From Mesorhizobium sp. ZC-5 (GTDB taxonomy: Bacteria > Pseudomonadota > Alphaproteobacteria > Rhizobiales > Rhizobiaceae), in NCBI RefSeq assembly GCF_025753855.1, contig NZ_JAOWPT010000001.1, positions 337,001 through 401,000 on the forward strand: a DNA stretch of 64,000 nucleotides, read 5' to 3'. Every line of letters starts with the position of its first letter. Position 1 is the stretch's first letter. Made by a program: the position numbers and the translations under genes. Positions 1 through 9,133 of this stretch are shown here, piece by piece. The notes below the pieces were generated by a model that saw only the letters and a list, made by a program, of their open reading frames with translations, was not told the origin of the DNA and searched no databases.

Positions 1-456
1 GTAGGATGCCGCCAGCGTCACCTCGAAGAAGACGAACAGGTTGAACAGGTCCCCCGTCAGGAACGCACCGCCCAGTCCCATCAGCAGGAACTGGAAAAGC
101 GTATGGAAATGCGGCCCCATCCTGTCCCAGCGCGCTGTCGAGAACACCAGCGACGCGAGCGCCAGAATGGATGTGAGCGCCAGCATCAGCGCCGACAACC
201 GGTCAAGCACGAGCACGATGGCGAAGGGAGCGGGCCAGTTTCCGACCGCATAAGCCGACGACATCGCGCCGGCCCCCTCGGGAACCGCGCCGGCGAGTTG
301 TACCAGGGCAAAGGCCGTGGCCACGAGCATGACCGTCGATGCAATACCGACCAGCGCCTTCACGGTATGACGCGTCTCGTCGATCAGCAGGAGCGCCGCG
401 CCCGTGACGAGCGGCAGCAGGATCGGAACGATCAGAGCATGCTTCGCCCAATCCAT
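1..456 (-). CDS. mrpD: Mrp-type Na+(K+)/H+ antiporter subunit D, partial (3' end outside window)
   Basis: Only the first 152 codons are present; the gene runs off the left edge. The ATG at 456 overlaps the mrpC stop as TGATG, so translation is probably coupled. The N-terminus reads MDWAKHALIVPILLPLVTGA and continues through hydrophobic segments, including a stretch like FLLMGLNGAFLTGDLFNLFV that is typical of the NuoN/MrpD proton-translocating family. As part of the multi-subunit inner-membrane Mrp (Pha/Mnh) complex it would exchange cytoplasmic Na+ or K+ for protons. Subunits E, F and G would be expected further left, outside the window. Identity is secure from family resemblance and from its place after mrpA and mrpC. 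Confidence 0.9.
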   Translation of the reverse strand, partial: MDWAKHALIVPILLPLVTGAALLLIDETRHTVKALVGIASTVMLVATAFALVQLAGAVPEGAGAMSSAYAVGNWPAPFAIVLVLDRLSALMLALTSILALASLVFSTARWDRMGPHFHTLFQFLLMGLGGAFLTGDLFNLFVFFEVTLAASY

Positions 457-797
457 CAGCCCGACTCCCGGCCGTCGACGTGGTCGCTGCCCGTCATGCC
501 ACGGGACACCAACAGGACGACCAGCAGGAGCGCGGTCGTCGCGAAGCCGATCACGATGGCGGTGAGCACCAGGGCCTGTGGAACCGGATCCGCGTAGCCC
601 GCGGGATTTCCCATGCCGTCGGCGCCCAGAACGGGAGCCGCGCCGACGCGCAGGCGGCCCATGCTGAAGATGAAGAGGTTCACCGCATAGGAAAGCAGCG
701 AGAGGCCGATGACGAGTTGGTAGGTGCGCGGACGCAGAATCAGCCAGACGCCCGATCCGGTAAGAACCCCGATGGCGATGGCGAGCGTCAATTCCAT
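456..797 (-). CDS. mrpC: Mrp-type Na+(K+)/H+ antiporter subunit C
   Basis: A protein of 113 aa with three hydrophobic segments, homologous to NuoK. The characteristic stretch GNPAGYADPVPQALVLTAIV is present, and this PxPQALVLTAIVIG motif is diagnostic of MrpC/MnhC. I place the start at the ATG at 797, which overlaps the mrpA stop (TGATG); an in-frame GTG lies one codon upstream. The gene sits between mrpAB and mrpD with overlaps at both ends, as in the pha operon of Sinorhizobium. It is an inner-membrane subunit needed for assembly and activity of the cation/proton antiporter. Confidence 0.93.
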   Translation of the reverse strand: MELTLAIAIGVLTGSGVWLILRPRTYQLVIGLSLLSYAVNLFIFSMGRLRVGAAPVLGADGMGNPAGYADPVPQALVLTAIVIGFATTALLLVVLLVSRGMTGSDHVDGRESG

Positions 798-3697
798 CAC
801 TGGCGTTCCTCCTCGAGACGGGCGGCCCGCAAGCGGCGAATCGACTGGTGGGCGATGGCGATCAGCATCAGCACCGTGGCTCCGACCACGAGGCTGAACA
901 CGCCGAGGTCGAAAACGGTCGCGCTCGCCAGCGGCACTTTCCCGACCAGCGGCAGGTCCGCATACCGGAAATACGAAGTGAGGAAAGAATCACCGAGCAG
1001 CAGCGAAGCCGTCCCTGTCAGGGCCGCCAGCAACAGTCCGACACCGATCCAGACAACCGGCAGGATGCGCAGCCTGTCTTCCACCCAGACCGTTCCCGCC
1101 GCCATGTATTGAAGGATGAAGCCGGCCGCCATCGCCACCCCCGCTACGAAGCCTCCACCGGGAGCATCGTGGCCGCGAAGGAGGAGGTAAGCGGCCAGCA
1201 CGATGACCACCGGGAACATCCATTGCATGATCACCGAAGGCACGAACAGGTACTCGGCAGCCGTCGCACCGGCCTCCCTGTCCGGCTCAGCTTCGTCGTA
1301 GGAACGCTGGACCTGCTGCTGCTCCGGACGCTCGATGCTGTCGGGCGCCGGGCGAAACCGCCGCAGGAGGGCGAAGACGGTCAGGGCCACGATGCCGAGG
1401 ACGGTGATCTCGCCCAGAGTGTCGAAGCCCCGGAAGTCCACGAGGATCACGTTGACGACGTTGCGCCCGCCGCCTTCACTGTATGCTTTCTCCATGAAAA
1501 ACCCGGCGATGGATTCGGGTGGCGTACGGGTCATGACGGCGTAGGAAATCGCGGTCATCCCCGCCCCGGCCGCAACCGCGATCGTCAGGTCGCGGATGCG
1601 GCGTAAGCGCGCCATCCAGCCGCCGGGCTCGACCAGGGCCGAGGTGCGCTTGGGCAACCAGCGCAGCCCGAGCAGGATGAGGACCGTAGTGACGATCTCG
1701 ACGACGAGTTGGGTTGCCGCGAGATCTGGCGCCGACAGCCAGACGAAGGTCATGCAGGTCACAAGGCCCGTCGCCCCCAGCAGGACAAGCGCCGCGAGGC
1801 GATGGAACTTCGCCTGATGGGCGGCCGCTAACGCGCAGATCATGCCGATGCCCCACAGGCCCGCGAAAGCCAAATCCGTCGTTCCGTTGCCGTAGGCCTC
1901 GAAGCCTACGCCTGAAGCGAACAGGGGAATGGCGGCGGCAGCGATCGCCGCCCCCGCGAGCAGACGCATCTGCGGCTGCAGGCGCCTCGTTCCGAATATG
2001 TCTTCCACGAGACGCGCCCATCGCCAGGAGACCGCTACCGTAACCTGCTCGAAGATCCGGTAGCCCTGGATCCGGCCGAGAAGCGGGGCGCTTTCGGAAC
2101 GTTCAAGATAATCCCCTGCCGCCAGATACAGCAGTGCGCCTCCTGCCAGCGCAACCGCGCTCATCGCCAGCGGGAGCGTGAAGCCGTGCCAGACCGCAAG
2201 GCTGTATTCCGGCGTGGCGTCCCCGAGCACCGACGACACGGCGACATGCAGGAAGGGACCGATGGTCATGCCGGGGATGATGCCGACGATCAGGCAGGCG
2301 ACCACCAGGAACGTGACCGGGAACCGCATCCAGAACGGCGGCTCGTGCGGCTCGCGCGGGAAGCTCTCGGGCGGGGCGCCGAGGAAGATCGAGTGGATGA
2401 GCCGGATGGAATAGGTGACCGCGAGCGCACTGCCGAGCACCGCTGCATAAGGCGCAATTGTATCCACCCAGGAGTCGGCATGGGTTTCGACTGCTTCAGC
2501 GAAGAACATCTCCTTCGACAGGAAGCCGTTCAGCAGCGGAACGCCCGCCATGGCCGCACTTGCCACCATTACCAACGTTCCAGTGATCGGCATGTAGCGG
2601 AACAGGCCGGAGAGGCGCCGCAGGTCGCGTGTGCCAGCCTCGTGATCGACAATGCCGGCCGCCATGAACAGGGAGGCCTTGAAGGTTGCGTGGTTCAGCA
2701 TGTGGAATATGGCGGCAACGGCGGCAAGCGGGCTGCCGAGGCTCAAGAGCAGTGTGATCAGCCCGAGATGGCTGATCGTGGAATAAGCCAGCAGACCCTT
2801 CAGGTCCTGCTGGAACATAGCAAGGTAGGCGCCGAGCACGAGCGAGGCCATTCCCGCAAGCCCCAATATGGTGAACCATTCAGGCGTGCCGGAAAGCACC
2901 GGCCACAGCCGCGCCATCAGAAAGACGCCCGCCTTCACCATGGTCGCCGAATGAAGGAATGCCGAAACAGGCGTTGGGGCCGCCATGGCGTTGGGCAGCC
3001 AGAAGTGGAAGGGGAACTGCGCGCTCTTCGTGAGCGTTCCGAGCAGGATCAGCAGCAGCGCCGGAACATAAAGGTCATGGCTGCGTATGGCATCGCCCGA
3101 CGCGAGCACCACGTCGAGATCGTAGCTGCCGACGATGTGGCCGACGATGAGAACGCCAGCCAGCAGGGCGAGGCCGCCGATCGCCGTAATCGTGAACGTC
3201 ATGCGGGCGCCGTCGCGAGCCGCCTGGTTGTGGTGCCAATAACCGATGAGCAGGAAAGAGAAGATGCTGGTGAGTTCCCAGAAGATCACCAGGAGGATCA
3301 GGTTGCCGGAGAGAACGACACCCAGCATTGATCCCGTGAACGCCAGGAAGAACAAATAGAACCGGCGAATCGGATCCTCGGCCGACATATAGTACCGGGC
3401 GTAGACGACGACGAGGAACCCGATTCCGCAGACCAGCAGCGCGAAAATCCACGCGAATCCGTCCATCCTCAGAGTGAAGTCGAGACCTAGCGCCGGGACC
3501 CATTGGATGCGGTGAATGACACTGTCCCCGCTGCTGACGGACGGATAGAGCGAGAGGGTCAACGCCAGGCAAGCGAGCGTCGTGGCTCCGGCAAGCCACG
3601 TCACCGTCGTGCGCGAATCCGTCGGAAGCAGGACTGCCGCCAAGCCTGCCAGAAAAGGCAGGGCTATGATCAGAAGGATCGGGTAATGCTCCATCAT
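797..3697 (-). CDS. mrpA: Mrp-type Na+(K+)/H+ antiporter, fused subunits A and B
   Basis: A polytopic membrane protein of 966 aa. Residues 1 to about 480 are NuoL/MrpA-like, with Glu141 (in FWELTSIFSFLLIG), Lys224 (TLTKSAQFPFHFWLPNAM) and Lys255 (HSATMVKAG) in the positions of the family's proton-path residues. A further hydrophobic region around 600-720 resembles the MbhD/MbhE domains at the MrpA C-terminus. Residues from about 815 onward (FVPSVIMQWMFPVVIVLAAY, RGHDAPGGGFVAG) are a complete MnhB/MrpB domain, so A and B are fused as in rhizobial PhaAB. Two ATGs are in tandem after an AAGGAG ribosome site; the second (3694) has the better spacing. First gene of the visible mrpAB-C-D operon, which supports pH and salt homeostasis. 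Confidence 0.95.
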   Translation of the reverse strand: MMEHYPILLIIALPFLAGLAAVLLPTDSRTTVTWLAGATTLACLALTLSLYPSVSSGDSVIHRIQWVPALGLDFTLRMDGFAWIFALLVCGIGFLVVVYARYYMSAEDPIRRFYLFFLAFTGSMLGVVLSGNLILLVIFWELTSIFSFLLIGYWHHNQAARDGARMTFTITAIGGLALLAGVLIVGHIVGSYDLDVVLASGDAIRSHDLYVPALLLILLGTLTKSAQFPFHFWLPNAMAAPTPVSAFLHSATMVKAGVFLMARLWPVLSGTPEWFTILGLAGMASLVLGAYLAMFQQDLKGLLAYSTISHLGLITLLLSLGSPLAAVAAIFHMLNHATFKASLFMAAGIVDHEAGTRDLRRLSGLFRYMPITGTLVMVASAAMAGVPLLNGFLSKEMFFAEAVETHADSWVDTIAPYAAVLGSALAVTYSIRLIHSIFLGAPPESFPREPHEPPFWMRFPVTFLVVACLIVGIIPGMTIGPFLHVAVSSVLGDATPEYSLAVWHGFTLPLAMSAVALAGGALLYLAAGDYLERSESAPLLGRIQGYRIFEQVTVAVSWRWARLVEDIFGTRRLQPQMRLLAGAAIAAAAIPLFASGVGFEAYGNGTTDLAFAGLWGIGMICALAAAHQAKFHRLAALVLLGATGLVTCMTFVWLSAPDLAATQLVVEIVTTVLILLGLRWLPKRTSALVEPGGWMARLRRIRDLTIAVAAGAGMTAISYAVMTRTPPESIAGFFMEKAYSEGGGRNVVNVILVDFRGFDTLGEITVLGIVALTVFALLRRFRPAPDSIERPEQQQVQRSYDEAEPDREAGATAAEYLFVPSVIMQWMFPVVIVLAAYLLLRGHDAPGGGFVAGVAMAAGFILQYMAAGTVWVEDRLRILPVVWIGVGLLLAALTGTASLLLGDSFLTSYFRYADLPLVGKVPLASATVFDLGVFSLVVGATVLMLIAIAHQSIRRLRAARLEEERQ

Positions 3698-3958
3698 GCT
3701 CCTTGTGACCGCGTGGCATCTAACGGCTCTTTAAGCCATCCACGGTGATCCGCCAACGACCGCACCTGGCTCACCGTACGTGAAGGTCGATCGGCGCGCG
3801 AAGCTGCGAATGGCCGCACTACCCACCTCCAGGACCTCGACCCATGGCGGCTCATGAACATCGCTCCCGATGACGGCCATGCCGGAGCCAGACGCGACAG
3901 CCGCTCATAGTCGGAGCGGGTCAACCTGACCGCAGGTTTGCGGCTTCAGCCGCACGGC

Positions 3959-4648
3959 TCAGTTCTGGGCGGCTCCCACCAGCCGCCTGGCATCGTCGCC
4001 CGCCCATTCGGCCGGACCGTTCATGTGGGCGAGGAGACAACCTTCGGCGTCGACCAGCAGCGTCACCGGCAGGCCAAGCGCCAGGCCGCGTTTTTTCATG
4101 TCGTTGAACAGGTCTAGCGTGTTGTCGCGGTAGTAAGCGAGATTCTCGATACCGATTTCTTCCAGGAACTTCTTCGGCTTCGCGTCGTCGCCGGTGTCGA
4201 CATTCACCGCAACGACTTCGAATTTTTCGCCGCCCAGCTCTTTCTGCAGCGCGTCAAGCGCCGGCATTTCCGCCCGGCACGGCGCACACCATGTCGCCCA
4301 CAGATTGACCAGCAGCGTCTTGCCTGAACGGTCGGCCAGCGTCATCGGCGTGCCGTCGGGCGCGTTGAAGGCCAGGTTCTTGACCGATTGCGGCGGATCG
4401 GCCGACAGCATCGCGGCGACCTCGCCCGTGGCGGCTTCGCCCACCGCCTTGGCCTTGTCGGACTTGGCGGCGCACGCTGCGACATCGGCCTCGTCGGGCT
4501 CAGCCTGCGCGGCAGGTTGCGGCAGCGGGGCGTTGCCAGACGGGGGGCCGCTGACATATACCGCGACCGCGCCGGCAACGACGCCGGCAAGGGCTGCCAT
4601 CAGCACCAGCCGCCAGGCCGGAAAGAGATTTTTTCCACCATCTGCCAT
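3959..4648 (-). CDS. tlpA: TlpA-like thiol:disulfide interchange protein, membrane-anchored thioredoxin
   Basis: A protein of 229 aa. An N-terminal membrane segment at about residues 10-32 acts as an uncleaved anchor; a Pro/Ala-rich spacer follows, then a thioredoxin-fold domain with the active site WCAPC (Cys121 and Cys124). The family reduces disulfides in the periplasm, notably for cytochrome c and cytochrome oxidase maturation. An additional Cys59 lies in the spacer. The start is supported by a GGAG sequence upstream. It is divergent from argH with only 27 bp between start codons, so each promoter must extend into, or be shared with, the other gene. The role in cytochrome maturation is inferred from the family. 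Confidence 0.88.
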   Translation of the reverse strand: MADGGKNLFPAWRLVLMAALAGVVAGAVAVYVSGPPSGNAPLPQPAAQAEPDEADVAACAAKSDKAKAVGEAATGEVAAMLSADPPQSVKNLAFNAPDGTPMTLADRSGKTLLVNLWATWCAPCRAEMPALDALQKELGGEKFEVVAVNVDTGDDAKPKKFLEEIGIENLAYYRDNTLDLFNDMKKRGLALGLPVTLLVDAEGCLLAHMNGPAEWAGDDARRLVGAAQN

Positions 4649-4675
4649 TTCAGTCTCCGGGGATCGGATATCACG

Positions 4676-6076
4676 ATGAGCGACAAGAAGGCCAGCAACG
4701 CGATGTGGGGCGGACGTTTTGCCTCGGGCCCCACCGCCATCATGGAAGCCATCAACGCCTCGATCTCCTTCGACAGGAAGCTTTATGCACAGGACATCGC
4801 CGGTTCACTGGCACACAGCGAGATGCTGGCTGGACAGGGCATTATTTCGGCGGCGGACCAGAAGAAGATCGCCGGCGGGCTGAAGAAGATTCTGGCCGAG
4901 ATCGAGGCGGGCACTTTCGAGTTCTCCACTCGGCTGGAAGACATCCATATGAATGTCGAGTCGCGACTGGCCGAATTGATCGGCCCGGCAGCCGGCCGCC
5001 TGCACACGGCACGCTCGCGCAACGACCAGGTGGCGGTGGATTTCCGTCTGTGGGTAAAGGCGGAGCTGCTGCGCACGGCCGAAGCGCTGAAGAAGCTGAT
5101 CGCAGCGTTTCTCGACAGGGCGCAGGAACATGCCGCGACCGTGATGCCGGGCTTTACGCACATGCAGGCAGCGCAGCCGGTGACCTTCGGCCACCACTGC
5201 ATGGCCTATGTCGAGATGTTCGGCCGCGACCTCTCACGCGTGCGCGATGCAATCGAACGCATGAACGAAAGCCCGCTGGGCGCGGCCGCCCTTGCCGGCA
5301 CCGGTTTCCCAATCGACCGCCACCGGACCGCAAAGGCGCTCGGTTTCCGCGAGCCGACGCGCAACTCGCTGGACAGCGTCAGCGACCGCGACTTCGCGCT
5401 GGAGTTCCTGTCGATCGCGGCGATTTGCGCCACACATCTGTCGCGGCTGGCCGAAGAGATCGTCATCTGGTCGACGCCGCAATTCGCCTTCGTGCGGCTG
5501 TCAGACAGCTATTCCACCGGCTCATCGATCATGCCGCAGAAGAAGAACCCCGACGCGGCCGAACTGATCCGCGCCAAGACGGGTCGCGTGAATGGCCACC
5601 TGATCGGGCTGCTTACGGTGATGAAGGGCCTGCCGTTGACCTATTCGAAGGATATGCAGGAAGACAAGGAAGCGGTGTTCGACGCCGCCGAGACGCTGGA
5701 ACTGATGCTGGCGGCAATGGCCGGCATGGTGGCCGACATGACGGTGAATGCCGAGGCAATGAACCGCGCCGCGGGCTCGGGCTATGCGACGGCGACAGAT
5801 CTTGCCGACTGGCTGGTGCGCGAGGCCGGCCTGCCCTTCCGCGACGCGCACCACGTCACCGGCAAGGCCGTAGCAATGGCCGAGGCGAAAAAGGTCGGGC
5901 TGGAGGAACTGCCGCTGACAGAATTGCAGAAGCTTAACCCGGCGATCACGGCGGATGTCTTTTCAGTGCTGACGGTGGAGAAATCGGTGCAGAGCCGCAC
6001 CTCGTTCGGCGGCACCGCGCCACAGGAGGTGAAGAAGCAGATACGCTATTGGAAGAAGCGGCTGGCGAAAGCGTGA
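4676..6076 (+). CDS. argH: argininosuccinate lyase
   Basis: A protein of 466 aa, the usual family length. It carries the fumarase/aspartase signature [12 protein letters not shown], holding the catalytic serine, and the N-terminal [10 protein letters not shown] block typical of ArgH. It cleaves argininosuccinate to arginine and fumarate, the last step of arginine synthesis, in the cytoplasm. The reading frame stays open far upstream (to 4388, inside tlpA on the other strand), but homology begins at the ATG at 4676. That ATG has only a weak GGGGATCGG ribosome site. lptM and lysA follow on the same strand. Confidence 0.97.
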   Translation: MSDKKASNAMWGGRFASGPTAIMEAINASISFDRKLYAQDIAGSLAHSEMLAGQGIISAADQKKIAGGLKKILAEIEAGTFEFSTRLEDIHMNVESRLAELIGPAAGRLHTARSRNDQVAVDFRLWVKAELLRTAEALKKLIAAFLDRAQEHAATVMPGFTHMQAAQPVTFGHHCMAYVEMFGRDLSRVRDAIERMNESPLGAAALAGTGFPIDRHRTAKALGFREPTRNSLDSVSDRDFALEFLSIAAICATHLSRLAEEIVIWSTPQFAFVRLSDSYSTGSSIMPQKKNPDAAELIRAKTGRVNGHLIGLLTVMKGLPLTYSKDMQEDKEAVFDAAETLELMLAAMAGMVADMTVNAEAMNRAAGSGYATATDLADWLVREAGLPFRDAHHVTGKAVAMAEAKKVGLEELPLTELQKLNPAITADVFSVLTVEKSVQSRTSFGGTAPQEVKKQIRYWKKRLAKA

Positions 6077-6184
6077 GTGGTTCCGCCAAAAAGCGACTTC
6101 GCAGATGTGTGCGGAAAAACCGGTTTCCAGCCTTCGCGGACATGCGCTACAAGCGGCGGACGGATTTTCAGGGATGATGGATCG

Positions 6185-6391
6185 ATGACGGGCAGGCTCT
6201 TTTCGGCACTGGTGGTTCTGGCCGCACTCGGCGTGGTGGCGGGCTGCGGCCGCAAATCGGATCTCGACACGCCCTACCAGGCCGCCGTCGATGCCCGCAA
6301 GGAAGCCGAGAAGGCGAAACAGCCGCTGCCGCCGGAGCCGACGCCGCCGGTGAAGGACAAGCGCTTCATCCTCGATGGCCTGATCGAATAG
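6185..6391 (+). CDS. lptM: LptM/YifL-like small lipoprotein
   Basis: A small lipoprotein of 68 aa with an N-terminal signal, the lipobox VAGC, the short motif GCGRKSDLDTP and a Pro-rich tail. The GCG(Q/R)K(G/S)xLxxP block after the lipobox is the hallmark of the YifL/LptM family. In Escherichia coli LptM helps the LptD-LptE translocon fold and form its disulfides. The location between argH and lysA is conserved in Rhizobiales; lysA also neighbours the yifL-like gene in E. coli. I choose ATG 6185 because the signal peptide starts there; a longer GTG-started frame from 6077 adds only non-homologous residues. Confidence 0.85.
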   Translation: MTGRLFSALVVLAALGVVAGCGRKSDLDTPYQAAVDARKEAEKAKQPLPPEPTPPVKDKRFILDGLIE

Positions 6392-6416
6392 CTTTCCCGC
6401 TGCCGGAACTAATCCC

Positions 6417-7682
6417 GTGAACCATTTCGACTACCGCGACGGCGTGCTGTTCGCCGAAGACGTGGCCCTGCCGGAGATCGCTGCGGCCGTCGGCACGCCG
6501 TTCTACTGCTATTCGACGGCGACGCTGACGCGGCACTACACCGTCTTTGCCAAAGCCTTTAAGGGCCTCGATGCCCTGGTCTGCTATGCGCTGAAGGCCA
6601 ATTCCAACCAGGCGGTGCTGAAGACTCTGGCCAAGCTCGGGGCGGGCGCCGACGTCGTCTCGGAAGGCGAATTGCGGCGCGCGCGCGCTGCCGGCGTTCC
6701 ACCGCACAAGATTGTGTTCTCCGGCGTCGGCAAGACGGCGCGTGAAATGGATTTTGCGCTCGCAGCCGGCATCCATTGCTTCAACATCGAATCCGAACCG
6801 GAGCTGGAAATGCTGTCCGCGCGCGCCGTCGCCGCGGGCAAGGTCGCGCCGGTATCGCTGCGCATCAACCCCGATGTCGACGCCAAGACGCACAAGAAGA
6901 TTTCCACCGGCAAGGCCGAAAACAAGTTCGGCGTGCCGTGGCAGCGGGCGCGCGACGTCTACCGCCGGATGGCCGAACTGCCGGGCATCAAAGCGGTCGG
7001 CATCGACACCCATATCGGCAGCCAGATCACTGAGCTGCAGCCTTATGACGACGCCTACAGGCTGCTCGCCGAACTCGCAGGGACGCTGCGCGCCGATGGC
7101 CATGCCATCGAGCATATCGATCTCGGCGGCGGACTTGGAATTCCCTACAGGACTGACAACAACCCGCCGCCATTGCCCGATGCCTATGCGGCGATCGTCA
7201 AGAAGCACGTTTCGAAGCTCGGGCTGAAGGTGATCTTCGAGCCGGGCCGGCTGCTCGTCGGCAACGCCGGCATCCTTGTCTCGGAAGTCATCTACGTGAA
7301 GGAAGGCGAGGCGAAGAACTTCGTCATCGTCGACGTGGCGATGAACGACCTGATCCGGCCGACACTCTACGACGCCTTTCACGACATCAGGCCGGTGGTG
7401 CAGCCGCCTGCCGACGCGCCACGACTGACCGCCGACATCGTCGGGCCGATCTGCGAAAGCGGCGACTATCTCGGTCATGACCGCGAACTGCCGAAACTGA
7501 AAAGCGGCGACCTGATCGCCGTGTCGACGGCGGGCGCTTACGGCGCCGTGCAGTCGGGCACATACAACACGCGGCTCCTCATCCCCGAAGTGCTGGTCAA
7601 CGGCGACCGTTTTGCCGTAGTCCGGCGGCGCCAGACTTACGAAGAGTTGATCGGGCTGGATTCCTTGCCGGACTGGCTTTGA
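6417..7682 (+). CDS. lysA: diaminopimelate decarboxylase
   Basis: A protein of 421 aa, a fold-type III PLP enzyme that decarboxylates meso-diaminopimelate to L-lysine. Lys60 in CYALKANSNQ is the PLP Schiff-base lysine. HIGSQI, the glycine loop GGGLGIPY, FEPGRLLVGNAG and GPICESGDYL are all family landmarks, the last holding the catalytic cysteine from the partner subunit. It begins with GTG at 6417, 25 bp after lptM, with no strong ribosome site visible, which suggests dependence on upstream translation. A 526-codon open frame on the opposite strand is a shadow of this gene. Confidence 0.97.
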   Translation: MNHFDYRDGVLFAEDVALPEIAAAVGTPFYCYSTATLTRHYTVFAKAFKGLDALVCYALKANSNQAVLKTLAKLGAGADVVSEGELRRARAAGVPPHKIVFSGVGKTAREMDFALAAGIHCFNIESEPELEMLSARAVAAGKVAPVSLRINPDVDAKTHKKISTGKAENKFGVPWQRARDVYRRMAELPGIKAVGIDTHIGSQITELQPYDDAYRLLAELAGTLRADGHAIEHIDLGGGLGIPYRTDNNPPPLPDAYAAIVKKHVSKLGLKVIFEPGRLLVGNAGILVSEVIYVKEGEAKNFVIVDVAMNDLIRPTLYDAFHDIRPVVQPPADAPRLTADIVGPICESGDYLGHDRELPKLKSGDLIAVSTAGAYGAVQSGTYNTRLLIPEVLVNGDRFAVVRRRQTYEELIGLDSLPDWL

Positions 7683-7701
7683 CAGTGCACGAGGTGAGTA
7701 A

Positions 7702-8646
7702 ATGCCGACCGAGTTCCAGATCACCAGAGAGAGCATCGCCGGTACCGAGGCACTGATCCGCTCGCATGTCAGGCACACGCCTGTACTGCGTGCCGACATG
7801 GTCGATTTCGGCCGCCCTGCGCTGACGGTCGACCTCAAGCTCGAGTGCCTCCAGCATTCCGGTTCGTTCAAGGCACGCGGCGCCTTCGCCAATTTGCTGA
7901 CGCGGGAGATACCAAATGCCGGTGTCGTCGCCGCCTCGGGCGGCAATCACGGGGCGGCGGTTGCCTACGCCGCGATGCGGCTCGGCGTGCCGGCGACGAT
8001 CTTCGTGCCGAGCGTATCGCCGAAGGCGAAGACCGACCGCATCCGCAGCTATGGCGCCGAACTTGTGATCGGCGGCGACCGCTACGCCGAAGCATTGGCT
8101 GCCAGCGAGGAATTCGCGGAAAAATCAGGTGCCCTACAGATTCACGCCTTCAACCAGCCGGAAACACTGCTTGGGCAAGGTACGTTGGGCATGGAGATCG
8201 AGGCCGACCTGCCCGACATCGACACGCTGCTTGTGGCGGTTGGCGGCGGCGGGCTGATCGGCGGCATCGCCGGCTGGTTTGCCGGGCGCGTCCGCATCGT
8301 CGCCGTCGAACCCGACGGCGCCCCTACATTGCATGACGCGCTCGCCGCGGGCGAACCGGTCGACGCGCCGGCGGGAAGCATTGCCGCGGACTCGCTGGCG
8401 CCGAAGCGCGTCGGCACGCTGATGTTTCCGGTGGCGCAGGCGTTCGTCGAACGATCCGTGCTGGTGAGCGACGACGACATCGCTGCGGCACAGGCCGCCC
8501 TCTGGGACAGTGTGCGGGTCGTCAGCGAACCGGGCGGCGCCGCCGCATTCGCAGCGCTGCTTTCTGGAAAATATGCGCCCGCCCCAGGCGAACGCGTCGC
8601 CGTTCTGGTCTGCGGCGCCAACACGACAGCGGTGAAATTCGAATAG
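7702..8646 (+). CDS. PLP-dependent threonine/serine dehydratase family protein
   Basis: A protein of 314 aa of fold type II. The PLP lysine is Lys57 in SGSFKARGAF. ASGGNHGAA and the glycine loop GGGGLIGG bind the cofactor phosphate, and SEPGGAAAFAAL lies near the C-terminus. There is no C-terminal ACT regulatory domain, so it is the catabolic or serine-racemase-like short form rather than biosynthetic IlvA. The expected reaction is deamination of L-threonine or L-serine to the 2-oxo acid; hydroxyaspartate lyase or serine racemase activity cannot be excluded. It begins 19 bp after lysA with a GAGGTGAG ribosome site, so it is probably cotranscribed. Confidence 0.85.
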   Translation: MPTEFQITRESIAGTEALIRSHVRHTPVLRADMVDFGRPALTVDLKLECLQHSGSFKARGAFANLLTREIPNAGVVAASGGNHGAAVAYAAMRLGVPATIFVPSVSPKAKTDRIRSYGAELVIGGDRYAEALAASEEFAEKSGALQIHAFNQPETLLGQGTLGMEIEADLPDIDTLLVAVGGGGLIGGIAGWFAGRVRIVAVEPDGAPTLHDALAAGEPVDAPAGSIAADSLAPKRVGTLMFPVAQAFVERSVLVSDDDIAAAQAALWDSVRVVSEPGGAAAFAALLSGKYAPAPGERVAVLVCGANTTAVKFE

Positions 8647-8696
8647 GACGTTGGGCTGCCTCGCCGCCACTTGCGGCAAGGCAGGTGCCTTGCGGA

Positions 8697-9065
8697 TTAG
8701 AATGACAGCGTCGCCGCACCGTCCTTGATCTCGGCGTGCATGGCGCTCGCACCGACGATGACGACGCCGTCGAGCAGGTCGGCCTGCTCGTAGCCTCGCG
8801 ATTTTACGCAGGGCGGACAGGCCCAGATGACGCCTCCCCGCTTCTGGAAGTCCTCGATCAGTCCGGCGAGCGGCTCCAGCGGCGCGACCTGCGTCAGGCG
8901 CTGGCCACCGCGGCGAACGAGATCGATCGCGGTGCTTGTCAGGAAGATCGATACTTTCAGTCCGGCGGTCAGGCCGCCATTGGCGATGGTCAGGGCGACG
9001 GAAGACAGTTCCGATTCGATGCCCTTGGTGACAACCACCACCAATTTATCAGTTCCTGCTTGCAT
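8697..9065 (-). CDS. DsrE family protein
   Basis: A protein of 122 aa with the DsrE/F-like alpha/beta fold: an N-terminal KLVVVVTKG strand, a helix beginning SVALTIANGGL, and a cysteine loop WACPPCVKSRGY. DsrE proteins are sulfur carriers or peroxiredoxin-like proteins; the CPPC pair here could carry persulfide or redox chemistry, but no substrate can be assigned. It is divergent from an AraC-type regulator whose start lies about 70 bp away, so that regulator probably controls it. The pair stands between the lysA group and the DUF4175 gene. Confidence 0.75.
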   Translation of the reverse strand: MQAGTDKLVVVVTKGIESELSSVALTIANGGLTAGLKVSIFLTSTAIDLVRRGGQRLTQVAPLEPLAGLIEDFQKRGGVIWACPPCVKSRGYEQADLLDGVVIVGASAMHAEIKDGAATLSF

Positions 9066-9133
9066 GATATCCTCCAGTTTTCTTGCGATGTCCGTTCAAT
9101 ACAGCGACCGAGGGAGCAGCGTCTTTGGCCGGA

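Noticed and set aside
3694-3924. Open frame of 76 codons on the minus strand between tlpA and mrpAB
   Set aside because: No family resemblance, no ribosome site; composition is Arg/Ser/Trp rich, typical of chance frames in GC-rich DNA.
6366-7946. 526-codon open frame on the minus strand
   Set aside because: It is entirely opposite lysA and the dehydratase gene; its Arg/Asp/His-rich product is the mirror of GC-rich codons.
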